Assembly: GCF_018398335.1 (NCBI RefSeq)
Contig: NZ_JAHBRX010000001.1
Span: 3,154,001 to 3,218,000 of the forward strand
Source of the DNA: Chelatococcus sp. HY11
GTDB lineage: Bacteria > Pseudomonadota > Alphaproteobacteria > Rhizobiales > Beijerinckiaceae
DNA length: 64,000 bases
Direction of reading: 5' to 3'
Both the position numbers and the translations under genes were made by a program. The notes under the pieces are model-generated. The model was not told the origin of the DNA, did not search any database, and was given only the letters and a program-made list of their open reading frames with translations. Below, piece by piece: positions 29,461-37,716 of this stretch (position 1 is its first letter; the number at the start of each line of letters is the position of its first letter).

Positions 29461-30867
29461 ATGGCTGACGCTTACGATCTCGTCGTCATCGGCACTGGAC
29501 CGGGCGGCTATGTCTGCGCCATCCGGGCCGCCCAGCTCGGCCTGAAGACGGCCGTCGTCGAGAAGCGCAAGACCCATGGCGGCACGTGCCTGAACGTCGG
29601 CTGCATCCCGTCCAAGGCGCTGCTCTATGCCTCAGAGAAGTTCCACGAGGCCTCCCATGCCTTCGCCAAGATGGGCATAGGCGTGTCGGCGCCGAAGATC
29701 GACATTGCCCAGTTGCAGGCCTTCAAGCAGGAAGGCGTCGACGGCAACGTCAAGGGCGTGGAGTTCCTTCTCAAGAAGAACAAGGTCGATGTGTTCTTCG
29801 GCACGGGAAGCATTCCCGCCGCCGGTTCGGTCTCCGTGAAGGCTGAGGACGGTTCGGTCCAGACGATCGCCACGAAGTCGATCGTCATCGCGACCGGCTC
29901 GGATGTCGCCAGGCTCCCCGGCGTCACCATCGACGAGAAGATCGTGGTGTCGTCGACCGGCGCGCTCGAGCTGGCGAAGACGCCCAAGAAGCTCGTCGTC
30001 GTCGGCGCCGGCGTCATCGGCCTCGAGCTCGGCTCAGTCTGGCAGCGCCTCGGCGCCGAGGTCACGGTGATTGAGTATCTCGACCGCATCCTGCCCGGCA
30101 TGGACGGCGAGGTCGCCAAGCAGTTCCAGCGCATCCTTGCCAAGCAGGGCTTCACCTTCAAGCTGTCGAGCAAGGTCACCAAGGTCGAGACGGCCAAGAA
30201 CGGCGCCAAGGTCACCGTCGAGCCCGCCGCTGGCGGCGACGCCGAAACGCTCGATGCCGATATCGTTCTCGTCGCGATCGGCCGCACGCCTTACACCGAC
30301 GCCCTTGGCCTCGCCGAGCTCGGCGTCGAGCTCGACAAGCGCGGCCGTGTCGTGGTCGACAGCCACTATGCGACCAAGGTTCCCGGCGTCTACGCCATCG
30401 GCGACGTCATTGCCGGCCCGATGCTCGCGCACAAGGCCGAGGACGAGGGCGTGGCGGTGGCCGAAATCCTCGCCGGCAAGGCAGGCCACGTGAATTACGA
30501 GGTCATCCCGAGCGTGGTCTACACCTTTCCGGAGGTGGCCTCCGTCGGCCGCACCGAGGAAGAACTCAAGGAAGCGGGCATCACTTATAACGTCGGCAAG
30601 TTCCCCTTCACGGCCAATGGCCGCGCCAAGGTGAACCACACCACCGACGGCTTCGTGAAATTCCTGGCGGATGCCACGACGGACCGTGTGCTCGGCTGCC
30701 ACATCGTCGGCCCCGAGGCCGGCGAAATGATCCACGAAGTGGCCGTGCTGATGGAATTCGGCGGCTCGTCGGAGGATCTTGCCCGCACCTGCCATGCCCA
30801 TCCGACCCGCTCCGAAGCGGTCAAGGAAGCCGCCATGGCCGTGGAGAAGCGCGCGATCCACATGTGA
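29461..30867 (+). CDS. lpd: dihydrolipoamide dehydrogenase (E3)
   Basis: This 468-residue flavoprotein reoxidises dihydrolipoyl groups of the 2-oxoglutarate (and possibly pyruvate) dehydrogenase complex with NAD. It has the FAD loop [17 protein letters not shown], the redox disulfide [13 protein letters not shown], the NAD loop [35 protein letters not shown], and the C-terminal catalytic His-Glu in [10 protein letters not shown]. It is the last gene of sucAB-SDR-lpd and is followed by a strong terminator. All active-site residues are present. Confidence 0.97.
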   Translation: MADAYDLVVIGTGPGGYVCAIRAAQLGLKTAVVEKRKTHGGTCLNVGCIPSKALLYASEKFHEASHAFAKMGIGVSAPKIDIAQLQAFKQEGVDGNVKGVEFLLKKNKVDVFFGTGSIPAAGSVSVKAEDGSVQTIATKSIVIATGSDVARLPGVTIDEKIVVSSTGALELAKTPKKLVVVGAGVIGLELGSVWQRLGAEVTVIEYLDRILPGMDGEVAKQFQRILAKQGFTFKLSSKVTKVETAKNGAKVTVEPAAGGDAETLDADIVLVAIGRTPYTDALGLAELGVELDKRGRVVVDSHYATKVPGVYAIGDVIAGPMLAHKAEDEGVAVAEILAGKAGHVNYEVIPSVVYTFPEVASVGRTEEELKEAGITYNVGKFPFTANGRAKVNHTTDGFVKFLADATTDRVLGCHIVGPEAGEMIHEVAVLMEFGGSSEDLARTCHAHPTRSEAVKEAAMAVEKRAIHM

Positions 30868-30896
30868 ACGCGACGCAGTTCACTGAAGATGCTGGT

Positions 30897-30922
30897 CCCC
30901 GGCCTCGCGCCGGGGATTTTTT
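30897..30922 (+). terminator. intrinsic terminator after lpd
   Basis: CCCCGGC (30897-30903) pairs with GCCGGGG (30909-30915) over a CTCGC loop, followed by ATTTTTT. It is a textbook rho-independent terminator 30 bases after the lpd stop. Confidence 0.9.
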
Positions 30923-31290
30923 ATGGCGTCCGTGTGGATCTCTGGCCAGCCACGCCGGCCGCGCGGGGACTGCACGTGCGCCAACCTATGATAAAAGTGG
31001 TTACGGTGCGCCCACCGCACTTTTTCCGTCCATCTGATGGAAGGAGGCCCCGCCGGTTTCTCTCTTCCCGCAAGGAGAGAGCTTGGATTTAGAGGCGATC
31101 TCCGGAGCGGGTACCCCTCACCCGCGCCTACGGCGCGACCTCTCCCGTCGGGAGAGGTGAGCACCACCGACATCGGCCGCGACATCAGGCATTGGCGTCC
31201 CCTCTCCCGGGCGGGAGAGGGACAGGGTGAGGGAAGCAGCGGGTTACCGTCGCGGCTCGACGTGGGAGCATCGCATCGGAACCACCAGCC
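30923..31290. repeat. gene-free region with CCTCTCCC/GGGAGAGG-type repeats
   Basis: No coding sequence is supported. Palindromic units such as CCTCTCCCGTCGGGAGAGG (about 31138-31156) and CCTCTCCCGGGCGGGAGAGG (31201-31220) resemble REP-like elements. Related CTCTCCC/GGGAGAG words occur between nrdA and nrdB and between atpA and atpG, suggesting a dispersed genome repeat. Confidence 0.6.
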
Positions 31291-31294
31291 CCAA

Positions 31295-31329
31295 TAAAAA
31301 AGGCAGCCGCCTCGACTGAGGACGGCTGC
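31295..31329 (-). terminator. terminator of the small secreted-peptide gene
   Basis: On the minus strand GCAGCCG (31323-31329) pairs with CGGCTGC (31303-31309), followed by CTTTTTT. It lies 34 bases past the stop of the 47-residue gene at 31363-31506, supporting that gene as a real transcription unit. Confidence 0.85.
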
Positions 31330-31362
31330 TATTTATTTCTGGAGGTCGTCTGTCGGTTAGTG

Positions 31363-31506
31363 TCAGCCCGTCTGCGTGGTTGACGGGGCCTGGATTGTCT
31401 GTTGGCTGTCGAGCGAAGATGTATGCTTCGGGCCGCAATCCGCAAAAGCGGCCGGAGCAAAAGCCGCACTGGCGGCGAGGGTCAAGGCGAGGATCAGTGA
31501 ACGCAT
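31363..31506 (-). CDS. 47-residue secreted peptide, unknown family
   Basis: The frame encodes a short protein with a clear Sec signal peptide: MRSLILALTLAASAAFAPAA followed by FADCG, so cleavage after AFA is predicted. The mature peptide is only about 25 residues. It has one Cys (DCGPKHTSS), which would pair only with a partner protein, and a polar Gln/Thr/Ser tail (DSQQTIQAPSTTQTG). AAGGAG lies about eight bases before the ATG, and an intrinsic terminator follows the stop. These three signals together support a real gene despite its size. I do not recognise the family and no function can be assigned. Confidence 0.7.
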   Translation of the reverse strand: MRSLILALTLAASAAFAPAAFADCGPKHTSSLDSQQTIQAPSTTQTG

Positions 31507-31677
31507 CGTCTTTCTCCTTCAAGGGTTCTTACTTCAACTGAGGATAACGGTTTTTCCCTAGATTGGTCCCCTTTGCAGGCTACACGGCATATCGCGGAGA
31601 ACAAGATGGGGGTGACATTCGTTCTGCACTAAGATCAGCCATCTCACGCAATAGTGTGCGACAGAAGGAGAATGATC

Positions 31678-32145
31678 ATGGCGGGAAGCGTGAACTCCAT
31701 CCCGGATAACGGCGCCCCGAAGCCCTACATCTGCGTCAGCCGTGGGAACGAAGCCATCGCCTTCTACAGGCAAGTCTTCGACGCCGTGGAAACGCTGAAG
31801 ATCTCGGATCCGGCAGGAAAAGTCGGGCATGCCGAACTGACCATCGGCGAGGGCAGCATGATGCTCTGCGACGAGTTTCCGGAATACGGCGCTCTCAGCC
31901 CTGAAACCATCGGCGGTTCACCGGTCGTCCTGCATATCTACGTCAAAGATGCGGATACCACCGTCGCCAAGGCGGAGGCTGCGGGCGCGACCATATTGAA
32001 GCCGGTCGAGGACCAGTTTTACGGCGATCGCGGCGGAAAGCTCAAGGATCCGTTCGGGCATATCTGGTGGGTCTCCACCCGTATCGAGGACATATCGCAC
32101 GATGAAATGCGCCGACGCGCCAAGGAACTCTACGGCATGAGCTGA
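31678..32145 (+). CDS. VOC-family (PhnB/glyoxalase-like) protein
   Basis: This 155-residue protein of the vicinal-oxygen-chelate superfamily has paired beta-alpha-beta-beta-beta units: PYICVSRGNEAIAFYRQVFD, HAELTIGEGSMMLCDEF, VVLHIYVKDADTTVAKA and the ending DRGGKLKDPFGHIWWVSTR. Members include PhnB-like proteins of unknown role and antibiotic-binding relatives. The ATG at 31678 is chosen because AAGGAG is seven bases upstream; the ATG at 31672 would be too close. The enzymatic activity is unknown. It is a single-gene unit. Confidence 0.88.
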   Translation: MAGSVNSIPDNGAPKPYICVSRGNEAIAFYRQVFDAVETLKISDPAGKVGHAELTIGEGSMMLCDEFPEYGALSPETIGGSPVVLHIYVKDADTTVAKAEAAGATILKPVEDQFYGDRGGKLKDPFGHIWWVSTRIEDISHDEMRRRAKELYGMS

Positions 32146-32259
32146 CAGGGGTCCGCCCGGGCTGATCCTGTTTGGAGCGTTCACCGGGGAGCCATCGAAG
32201 CGCCTTGCAAAGACCATGAACGACAGGCACGAGCGACAGCTGATGTCCGGAGCTGATCC

Positions 32260-32802
32260 ATGCGCCGCCTGTTGAAACCGCTGTGGTTCCTTCTCGCCGT
32301 GCTCTTCCTGGTGGAGGCATGGCTGTGGGACAGGCTCGCCCCCGTTGTCGCCGGCATCGTCGGGCTGCTGCCATGGGCCGAATGGTCGAAGAAGCTCGCG
32401 GCCTTCATCGATCGTCTGCCGCCGCTCGCCGTGGCCGCGCTCTTCATCGTGCCGGCGAGCCTGCTGCTGCCGGTCAAGCTTCTCGCCCTGTGGCTCCTCG
32501 CCCATGAACATTGGTTCATGGCCGTTGGTCTGCTCGTCGCCGTCAAGATGCTCGGGCTTGGCGTCACGGCCTATCTCTTCGAGCTATGCCGCGAGAAGCT
32601 CCTCGAGTTGCCGTGGTTCGCCTGGCTCTACCGGCGTCTTCTCGAGATCCGCGCCTGGGCGCATCGTCAGACCGAGCCCGCGCGCCGGGCGGTCCGGTCG
32701 GCCATCGCCGCCGTGCGTCTGCGCCTCAACCTCAATGGCCAGATGGGGCGGCGCATCGCCCTTCTGCGCCGGCGTACCCGCCGCTTCGGTGGCAGCGCCT
32801 GA
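32260..32802 (+). CDS. hypothetical membrane protein
   Basis: This is a 180-residue protein with three or four hydrophobic segments in the first 115 residues (WFLLAVLFLVEAWLWDRLAP, LAVAALFIVPASLLLPVKLL, WFMAVGLLVAVKMLGLGVTA). A strongly basic C-terminal tail (RRRTRRFGGSA) is presumably cytoplasmic. I recognise it only as the type of conserved hypothetical protein that often lies beside xerC in Hyphomicrobiales. It is convergent with xerC with only four bases between stops. No catalytic motif is visible. Confidence 0.75.
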   Translation: MRRLLKPLWFLLAVLFLVEAWLWDRLAPVVAGIVGLLPWAEWSKKLAAFIDRLPPLAVAALFIVPASLLLPVKLLALWLLAHEHWFMAVGLLVAVKMLGLGVTAYLFELCREKLLELPWFAWLYRRLLEIRAWAHRQTEPARRAVRSAIAAVRLRLNLNGQMGRRIALLRRRTRRFGGSA

Positions 32803-32806
32803 TCCG

Positions 32807-33823
32807 TTAAGCTCTTGGATGGGCGGCGTCGTAGGCCGCGAGCAGCCTCGCCGCGTCAACCTTCGTGTAGTTCTGCGTCGTTGACAGGGACGCGTGGCCC
32901 AGCAGCTCCTGAATGGCCCTGAGATCCCCCCCGCGACCGAGCAGATGCGTTGCGAAGGAATGCCGCAAGGCGTGCGGCGTCGCGCTGGCGGGCAGCCCGA
33001 GCGCGCCGCGCAGGTTCTCCATGACAAGCTGGATGATACGCGGCGACAGCGGACCACCACGTGTGCCCACAAAGAGCGGACCTTCCGGCGGCAAGGGATG
33101 GGGGCAGGCCGCGATATAGTCCGCGATGGCACGCGATACCTGCGGCAGCACGGGCACGCCGCGCGTCTTGCCCCCCTTGCCCGTCACCGTGATGTCCATC
33201 TGCCCATCGACGGGCGCGTGACGGCGCTGGAGGCCAAGCGCCTCGCTGATACGCAAGCCGCACCCGTAGAGCAGCGCCAGCACGGCCGCATCGCGTGCCA
33301 GGATCCACTCCGCCCGGTCATCGCCGGCCCGGCTCTCGATCGTCGTAACGGCCTTCGCCGCCGTGACCGCGAGCGGGCGTGGCAGGCTCTTCTTCACCTT
33401 GGGACCTCGCACCGCCGCGAAGGCCGACGCATTGCCCGCGCCGCTCCGTTCGAGATGCCGGGCGAAGGAGCGCAGCGCCGCGAGCTGGCGCATGAGGGAG
33501 TGGCTGCCGATGCCATCGCGCCGCCGGGCCGCGAGGAACGCCCTGATATCAGCCGGCCCAAGCGCGGCGATGGTGCGCAAGCTGGCCGGCTCTCCCTGAT
33601 ATTCGGTCAGGAAAGTCAGGAACTGCCTGAGATCACGCCCATAGGCTTCAACTGTCTTGGGCGACAGGCGGCGCTCGGCGGCGAGATAGGAGAGCCACGT
33701 TGTGGTCGCCACGAACAGACCATGCCCGGCCTCCGCGCCGTCCTTGTCCACCGGCGTGCCGGCCGAAGCGGGCGAATCATCGGTGGGCAGTATCGGCTGA
33801 TGTCTCGGCTGATATCTCGCCAT
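32807..33823 (-). CDS. xerC: tyrosine recombinase XerC
   Basis: This site-specific recombinase resolves chromosome dimers at dif with XerD and FtsK. The protein has 338 residues from MARYQPRHQP; the frame extends to 33889 without family sequence. The SAM-like N-terminal domain (WLSYLAAERRLSPKTVEAYG) is followed by the catalytic set: Arg in GCGLRISEAL, Lys in TGKGGKTR, HALRHSFATHLL, His in LLGHASLSTT and the Tyr nucleophile in QNYTKVD. It is divergent from priA, as in many Hyphomicrobiales, so it is a core gene rather than an island integrase. Confidence 0.93.
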   Translation of the reverse strand: MARYQPRHQPILPTDDSPASAGTPVDKDGAEAGHGLFVATTTWLSYLAAERRLSPKTVEAYGRDLRQFLTFLTEYQGEPASLRTIAALGPADIRAFLAARRRDGIGSHSLMRQLAALRSFARHLERSGAGNASAFAAVRGPKVKKSLPRPLAVTAAKAVTTIESRAGDDRAEWILARDAAVLALLYGCGLRISEALGLQRRHAPVDGQMDITVTGKGGKTRGVPVLPQVSRAIADYIAACPHPLPPEGPLFVGTRGGPLSPRIIQLVMENLRGALGLPASATPHALRHSFATHLLGRGGDLRAIQELLGHASLSTTQNYTKVDAARLLAAYDAAHPRA

Positions 33824-33968
33824 GGAATCATTATCCGTGATTCGTCCTAATCCCAGGTGAACGGCTCCGATGGCGCGGCTGATCGCCATGCAGGCCGCGC
33901 GCCCGCGTAGTGGGGATGAACATCCGTCCCGGCAGTGCTATGCCTGCCGCCATGAGTATCGCAACGTC

Positions 33969-36167
33969 ATGAGCATCACCGAGGCAAGCCCCACGATCAA
34001 TGCATCGTCCGGCCAGGTCGCAGACGTGCTCGTGCCCGTCGCGCTTGATACAGCCTATTCCTACAAGGTCCCCGCGAGTCTCACCCTGAGCGCGGGTGAT
34101 GTGGTCGTGGTGCCGCTCGGGCCGCGCGAGACCGTTGGCGTGGTATGGGAGACACGGCCCGGCGAAGGCGGCAACCTGAAGGCGGTTGTTGGTCGCGTCG
34201 ATACGACGCCCATGGGCCCGGCCTTGCGGAAGCTCGTCGAATGGATCGCCTGGTACACCGTGTCGCCGCGCGGCCTTGCCCTGCGGCTCGCGCTGCGCGT
34301 GCCCGACCCGAGCCGCCCGGAAGCGCTCCGCGTTGGTGTGCGGCTGGCCGGGCCACCACCGGCCCGAATGACACCGGGGCGGCAGCGCGTGCTGGCGCTG
34401 GCGCAGGACGGGCTCGTCTTCACCAAGAAGGCGCTGGCCGAGGAAGCGGCGGTGAGCCAGGCCGTGGTCAACGGCCTGATCGATGAAGGCACGCTGGAGA
34501 CGATCGCGCTGGCGCAGGAACCGGTCGCGCTGCCGCCGAACCCGGCCTTCGCCGAGGCGAGCCTCTCGCCCGCGCAGCAGGAAACAGCCGACGTCCTGCG
34601 CCAGACCGTCGGCGAAGGTGTGTTCTCGGTCACGCTGGTGGAGGGCGTGACGGGCTCCGGCAAGACGGAGGTTTATTTCGAGGCCATCGCCGAGGCGTTG
34701 GCGCGCGGCAAACAGGCGCTCATCCTGATGCCGGAAATCGCCCTCACCGCCCAGTTTCTGGAGCGCTTCGCCAGCCGCTTCGGCACGCGGCCGGCCGAAT
34801 GGCATTCGGGCGTCGCCACCCGCCGGCGCGAGCGCATCCATCTCGGCGTCGCCGCGGGGGACGTGCGGGTCGTGGTGGGCGCCCGTTCGGCCCTGTTCCT
34901 GCCCTTCCGCGAACTCGGCATCATCGTCGTCGATGAAGAGCACGAGACGGCCTACAAGCAGGAAGACAACGTGCAATATCACGCCCGGGACATGGCCGTG
35001 GTGCGCGGGCGCATCGAGAATTTTCCCGTCATCCTGACGTCGGCCACGCCATCGATCGAGACCAAGGTCAACGCGCAATCCGGGCGCTACCGCTACCTCG
35101 CCCTGCCGGAGCGTTTCGGCGGCCGTGCCATGCCGACGATCCGCGCGATCGACCTGCGCCGCAGCCCCGCCGCGCGCGACCACTGGATGTCGCCACCGCT
35201 CGTGGAGGCCATGCGCGAGACGGTTGGCCAGGGCGAGCAGGCGCTGCTCTATCTCAACCGTCGCGGCTATGCGCCGCTGACGCTCTGCCGCTCTTGCGGC
35301 CATCGCTTCCAATGCCCGAATTGCTCGGCCTGGCTGGTTGAGCATCGCTACCGGCGCGCGCTCGTCTGCCATCACTGCGGCCATGTGGAACGCCGGCCTG
35401 ACAGTTGCCCGTCCTGCGGCACCGTGGATGCGCTGACCGCCTGCGGCCCCGGCGTGGAACGGCTGGCGGAGGAAGTCGCGGAGCATTTTCCGGACAAGCG
35501 CAGCATCGTCCTGTCGAGCGACATGCCGGGTGGCACGGAGCGGTTGCGGGACGAGCTTGGGGCCGTGGCCAAAGGCGAATTCAGCATCGTCATCGGCACC
35601 CAGCTCGTGGCCAAGGGGCACAATTTCCCGGGGCTCACGCTGGTCGGCGTCGTCGATGCCGACATCGGCCTCGCCAATGGCGACCCACGCGCCGCCGAGC
35701 GCACCTTCCAGCTCCTGCAGCAGGTGACGGGGCGCGCCGGCCGTTTCGAGAAGCCAGGCCGCGCGCTCATCCAGACCTTCCAGCCGGATCACCCGGTGCT
35801 GCAGGCGCTCCTGTCCGGCAATGCCGAACGCTTCTACAGGGAAGAGATCGCCCAGCGCGAGGCGGCGGGCCTGCCCCCGTTCGGACGGCTTGCCGGCATC
35901 ATCGTGGCGGCCCCCGACCGCAACGAGGCGGAGGCCCATGCCCGCGCGCTGGCGCGCACCGCCGAGACACCGCCGGACGTGCATGTGTTCGGCCCCGCGG
36001 AGGCACCGCTGGCGCTGGTGCGTGGCCGCTACCGCTTCCGGCTTCTGGTGCGCGCCACGCGTGAGACCGACCTGCAGGGCTATCTGAGGGCGTGGATGGC
36101 GCGCGCGCCGCGCCCGCCGCAACGCATCCGCGTCACCATCGACGTCGATCCGCAGAGCTTTCTGTAG
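33969..36167 (+). CDS. priA: primosomal protein N' (replication restart helicase)
   Basis: PriA reloads the replisome at stalled forks. The protein has 732 residues from MSITEASPTI. It has the N-terminal DNA-binding domain (VLVPVALDTAYSYKVP), Walker A GVTGSGKTEVY, the DEEH box in VVDEEHETAYKQ, eight zinc cysteines (LCRSCGHRFQCPNCS and VCHHCG, PDSCPSCG), and motifs V and VI (GTQLVAKGHNFP, QQVTGRAGRFEKPG). The upstream in-frame ATG at 33870 gives an unlikely Cys/Arg-rich leader. In related genomes atpH usually follows priA; here a 5-kb segment intervenes. Confidence 0.95.
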   Translation: MSITEASPTINASSGQVADVLVPVALDTAYSYKVPASLTLSAGDVVVVPLGPRETVGVVWETRPGEGGNLKAVVGRVDTTPMGPALRKLVEWIAWYTVSPRGLALRLALRVPDPSRPEALRVGVRLAGPPPARMTPGRQRVLALAQDGLVFTKKALAEEAAVSQAVVNGLIDEGTLETIALAQEPVALPPNPAFAEASLSPAQQETADVLRQTVGEGVFSVTLVEGVTGSGKTEVYFEAIAEALARGKQALILMPEIALTAQFLERFASRFGTRPAEWHSGVATRRRERIHLGVAAGDVRVVVGARSALFLPFRELGIIVVDEEHETAYKQEDNVQYHARDMAVVRGRIENFPVILTSATPSIETKVNAQSGRYRYLALPERFGGRAMPTIRAIDLRRSPAARDHWMSPPLVEAMRETVGQGEQALLYLNRRGYAPLTLCRSCGHRFQCPNCSAWLVEHRYRRALVCHHCGHVERRPDSCPSCGTVDALTACGPGVERLAEEVAEHFPDKRSIVLSSDMPGGTERLRDELGAVAKGEFSIVIGTQLVAKGHNFPGLTLVGVVDADIGLANGDPRAAERTFQLLQQVTGRAGRFEKPGRALIQTFQPDHPVLQALLSGNAERFYREEIAQREAAGLPPFGRLAGIIVAAPDRNEAEAHARALARTAETPPDVHVFGPAEAPLALVRGRYRFRLLVRATRETDLQGYLRAWMARAPRPPQRIRVTIDVDPQSFL

Positions 36168-36189
36168 GACAGAGCGCCCTGCCGCCGGA

Positions 36190-37545
36190 TTACAGGAGCT
36201 CAGCCGTCTCGATCAAAATGACGCCGCCGAGCCCGGTCGCGGTGATCTTCTTGTATTCGGGGCAGTCGGCGAAATAGCCGAGAAGCCCCTCCTTGCCGAT
36301 CCCCGCCTGCATGCTTTCGCGCCAGAATATCTCACCGGCGGTATCCGGAAACCTGCCCAGGAGCTCCTGATAGAAAAGCGCGATCAGATCCTCGCTGGAA
36401 TGAGCCGCGCCGAAGCGGGTGGCAAACCGTTCGGTCGCCACGAGGTCACAGGCCAGCTCATGGTATCTTCCTCCCTTGTCGAGAGCATCCAATCTCGCGA
36501 AGACCATGTCGTCGGGTGGGTCATCGTCATAAACCGCCGCGCATAGGCGATAGGCGCGCCCCGCATTCCCCTCGGTATCGAATGCGAGCATCGCGTCCGA
36601 AAACTGAATCCGCTCCGTGTTGAGTAAGGTAAGCTCTGGATTGAAGCTTTGATCCGGCTTCCCATCTGGGGCATACTTTGTCTTCAGACTTAAAAATAAT
36701 CCATCGTGCGTCCACGAAATATTATAAGCGTCGGACGTCGCCTGAATTATAACAGTATCTGTACCATCGCCCATATTGAGGGTACCATGGATCCATTCCC
36801 CCAATATCATTCTGTCATTGAGCGCCGTTGGCAGGCCACAGTCCGACATAAAAGCAGTATCAAGTGAAGAAAGGCTCAGGGCCCTGTTTTCCGGGGCTTT
36901 AGGTCCCAAGGCTGAGTGATGCCGCGAAGCGAACGCCTCCTCGACATGCGCGCGTTTCCCGTCGAGCGGAATGCCGTCGGGAAACAGCGTCCGCGCATGT
37001 GAGCCCATGAAACGGGGGGCACCATCGACAAACTGAATATTGCCATCCCAGCTGGATATATCTCCACTCGCCGGACGCAATGCGTTCGCCATGAACAACG
37101 CGTGGGCTATTTCATGGCGGAATACGGTTGTTGCGTCGAATCGATGCCGCTCGTCGAAAGCGCCGTCGAAGGACAGGTTTTCCAGAGAATTCAGACCTAT
37201 CTTCACATGGATATCGGCTTCGTCAGGCTCGTTGTCGAACCCCGTGATCGCCTTGAAGGCCGGATGCGCCATGACGCGCATCCCTGCCACACCCTCCCGG
37301 CGGGCCATTGTCTTCAGACCATCGCCATGCGTCTCAGCGATATGCGCCTCCTCAAGCCTAGGAACGATGGTCAGTTTGAGATTGAGGGGATGTGGAGAAG
37401 GCAGAAGGGCCAACCAGTCGGCCAAGCCCCGGGTATAGCAAGTTTTCAGATCGGCGAGGACTTCTTTCGCAACGGACCCGGTTGTGTCATATAATACAAC
37501 GTCAATACTCATATCTTGTCTCGGAGAAAAATTCAAATCAAGCAT
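36190..37545 (-). CDS. HEIAH metalloprotease-like protein with C-terminal DUF4214-like domain
   Basis: The protein has about 451 residues. The central part has the zinc-binding signature FRHEIAHALF (about residue 145). A possible downstream ligand is in the region KRAHVEEAFASRHH. A beta-rich segment follows (GTLNMGDGTDTVIIQATSDA, NTERIQFSDAMLAFD), then a DUF4214-like region (about 355-440: LIALFYQELLGRFPDTAGEI). No Sec signal peptide and no RTX nonapeptides are visible. Starts at 37551 (GTG), 37545 and 37512 are all possible because no strong ribosome site stands out. AT-rich flanks suggest acquired DNA. The substrate and secretion route are unknown. Confidence 0.7.
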   Translation of the reverse strand: MLDLNFSPRQDMSIDVVLYDTTGSVAKEVLADLKTCYTRGLADWLALLPSPHPLNLKLTIVPRLEEAHIAETHGDGLKTMARREGVAGMRVMAHPAFKAITGFDNEPDEADIHVKIGLNSLENLSFDGAFDERHRFDATTVFRHEIAHALFMANALRPASGDISSWDGNIQFVDGAPRFMGSHARTLFPDGIPLDGKRAHVEEAFASRHHSALGPKAPENRALSLSSLDTAFMSDCGLPTALNDRMILGEWIHGTLNMGDGTDTVIIQATSDAYNISWTHDGLFLSLKTKYAPDGKPDQSFNPELTLLNTERIQFSDAMLAFDTEGNAGRAYRLCAAVYDDDPPDDMVFARLDALDKGGRYHELACDLVATERFATRFGAAHSSEDLIALFYQELLGRFPDTAGEIFWRESMQAGIGKEGLLGYFADCPEYKKITATGLGGVILIETAELL

Positions 37546-37570
37546 TATCACGATAAAATGCTATATATAT

Positions 37571-37598
37571 TGATATACTTTCTATATTATGATATACT
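37571..37598 (-). promoter_or_regulatory. direct repeat TGATATACT upstream of the HEIAH gene
   Basis: TGATATACT occurs at 37571-37579 and 37590-37598, exactly 19 bases apart, in a very AT-rich promoter region. The same 9-mer lies upstream of the neighbouring repeat-protein gene (39759-39767). This suggests a common regulator, although AT-rich DNA raises the chance expectation. Confidence 0.4.
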
Positions 37599-37639
37599 TG
37601 GGTATTTGAATATGACCATTTGCAATTGACGTCGCGGCC

Positions 37640-37671
37640 AAACGAAACGAGGCGCTCCATCGGGGCGCCTC
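37640..37671 (-). terminator. terminator of the repeat-protein gene
   Basis: On the minus strand GAGGCGC (37665-37671) pairs with GCGCCTC (37649-37655) over nine bases, followed by GTTTCGTTT. It lies 46 bases after the stop at 37717, so the two DUF4214 genes are likely separate transcription units. Confidence 0.6.
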
Positions 37672-37716
37672 GCCGTAGACATGCATTTAAACCACAGCTT
37701 TAGATGTTTTCACGCA

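Noticed and set aside
32807-33823. Island integrase
   Set aside because: Sequence and the divergent position beside priA identify it as core XerC, not a mobile-element integrase.
33831-36122. 763-residue minus-strand frame opposite priA
   Set aside because: It is an antisense shadow of priA without recognisable domains.
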